From contig NZ_AP027043.1 of NCBI RefSeq assembly GCF_027924665.1, forward strand, positions 4,526,001 through 4,590,000: a DNA stretch of 64,000 nucleotides, given 5' to 3'. This DNA comes from Flavobacterium sp. GSB-24 (lineage in GTDB: Bacteria > Bacteroidota > Bacteroidia > Flavobacteriales > Flavobacteriaceae). The notes under the pieces are model-generated. The model was not told the origin of the DNA. It did not search any database and worked only from the letters and a program-made list of their open reading frames with translations. Below are positions 63,441 to 64,000 of the stretch, one piece after another. Both the position numbers and the translations under genes were made by a program. Positions within the stretch are counted from its first letter, which is position 1. Each line of letters opens with the position of its first letter.

Positions 63441-64000
63441 ATGCAGCAAAAAAAATTCGAAGAGTTATTTGAAGGCTACCTGCAGAATAATCTATCTGAT
63501 GCAGAACAGCAGCAAATGATGGAAATAATTCAGCAGGGAACCCATGATGATTTTCTAAAAGAAAAACTTCATGATATGCTGAAAAACGATTACGTTACTG
63601 AAGTAATGGATAAAAAGCAGGGAGATGATATTCTAAACTACATTTTATCTAAACCGCAAAACGAACCTAAAGTTTTAGATTTAAATCCTAAGAAAAGAAG
63701 CAGAAGAACAGTTTTGAAATTTGTATTTGCGGCTGCTAGTATTATTGCTTTGATCGCTATTGGAAATTCATTCTTTTTTACAAAAAATAATTCTCTTCCT
63801 GCCCCAGCTGTTCAACCAGAAGTTATAGCAGAAAACACTTTAATTGATTTCAGCGGTAAACAGTTGGTACACCTTCCTGATGGCAGTACGGTTCTTTTAA
63901 ATGACAACAGTAGTTTAAAATACGATCAAAATTCCTTTAACAGCAAAACTCGCGAAGTAACACTGACGGGAGAAGCTTTTTTTGACATTAAACGCAACGA
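63441..64000 (+). CDS. FecR-family anti-sigma factor (partial, runs off the window)
   Basis: The frame opens at ATG 63441 and is still open at the window edge after 186 codons. A helical cytoplasmic part (about 1-90) leads to one membrane segment (about 94-114, LKFVFAAASIIALIAIGNSFFF). The FecR domain then begins (LIDFSGKQLVHLPDGSTVLLNDNSS, then EVTLTGEAFFDIKRN). It would bind the ECF sigma factor upstream. Judging by the 379-residue FecR protein in this window, roughly half of it is missing. Confidence 0.9.
   Translation, partial: MQQKKFEELFEGYLQNNLSDAEQQQMMEIIQQGTHDDFLKEKLHDMLKNDYVTEVMDKKQGDDILNYILSKPQNEPKVLDLNPKKRSRRTVLKFVFAAASIIALIAIGNSFFFTKNNSLPAPAVQPEVIAENTLIDFSGKQLVHLPDGSTVLLNDNSSLKYDQNSFNSKTREVTLTGEAFFDIKRN

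Overview
The window is a stretch of a Bacteroidota chromosome, most likely Flavobacterium or a close relative. The signs are very AT-rich DNA, two SusC/SusD pairs, ECF sigma/FecR pairs, a hybrid two-component regulator (HTCS), a type IX secretion (T9SS) C-terminal domain, lipoproteins with acidic residues after the lipid-bearing cysteine, and several TAnnTTTG -7 promoter elements. No tRNA, rRNA, insertion sequence, prophage or CRISPR array was seen. The species cannot be named from the sequence alone.

Region 1 (about 0.1-13 kb) is a stress and signalling island. An eight-PAS histidine kinase with a partner single-domain response regulator lies on the minus strand. A large-subunit catalase, a DUF892 ferritin-like protein, and a Lys/Ser-rich and an acidic small protein follow on the plus strand. 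Facing them is a five-gene minus-strand operon: RsbR, RsbS and RsbT stressosome homologues, an RsbT-like ATPase fused to a PP2C/SpoIIE-type phosphatase, and a PAS histidine kinase with an apparently degenerate ATPase-like N-terminus. No anti-sigma, anti-anti-sigma or sigma-B genes are present, so the stressosome output here looks like a phosphatase/kinase module.

Region 2 (13-16 kb) holds two alpha/beta hydrolases and a small lipoprotein.

Region 3 (15.9-26 kb) is a self-contained nutrient-uptake operon on the minus strand: ECF sigma factor, FecR anti-sigma factor, STN-containing SusC, SusD, a large metzincin-like zinc metalloprotease and a DUF3347 protein. It has no carbohydrate-active enzyme.

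Region 4 (26-57.5 kb) is a pectin utilisation locus. Reading with the minus strand it contains an HTCS sensor/regulator, a surface lipoprotein, SusC, SusD, a DUF4957/DUF5123-type lipoprotein, GH43, GH105, GH28, a CE8 pectinesterase, an alpha/beta esterase and a CE12 acetylesterase. These are followed by a secreted protein of about 2,430 residues that fuses a CE8 pectin methylesterase to a PL1 pectate lyase, and then a second lipoprotein. A GH3 enzyme is transcribed divergently from the HTCS. In the inferred scheme, the T9SS-secreted fusion de-esterifies and cuts pectin outside the cell, SusCD imports the oligosaccharides, and periplasmic esterases, GH28, GH105, GH43 and GH3 finish the degradation while the HTCS senses a breakdown product. 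Strong stem-loops sit between segments of this operon.

Region 5 (57.5-64 kb) carries OsmC and a convergent OxyR, a membrane histidine kinase, a secreted M28 peptidase, and the start of another ECF sigma/FecR system that runs off the right edge.
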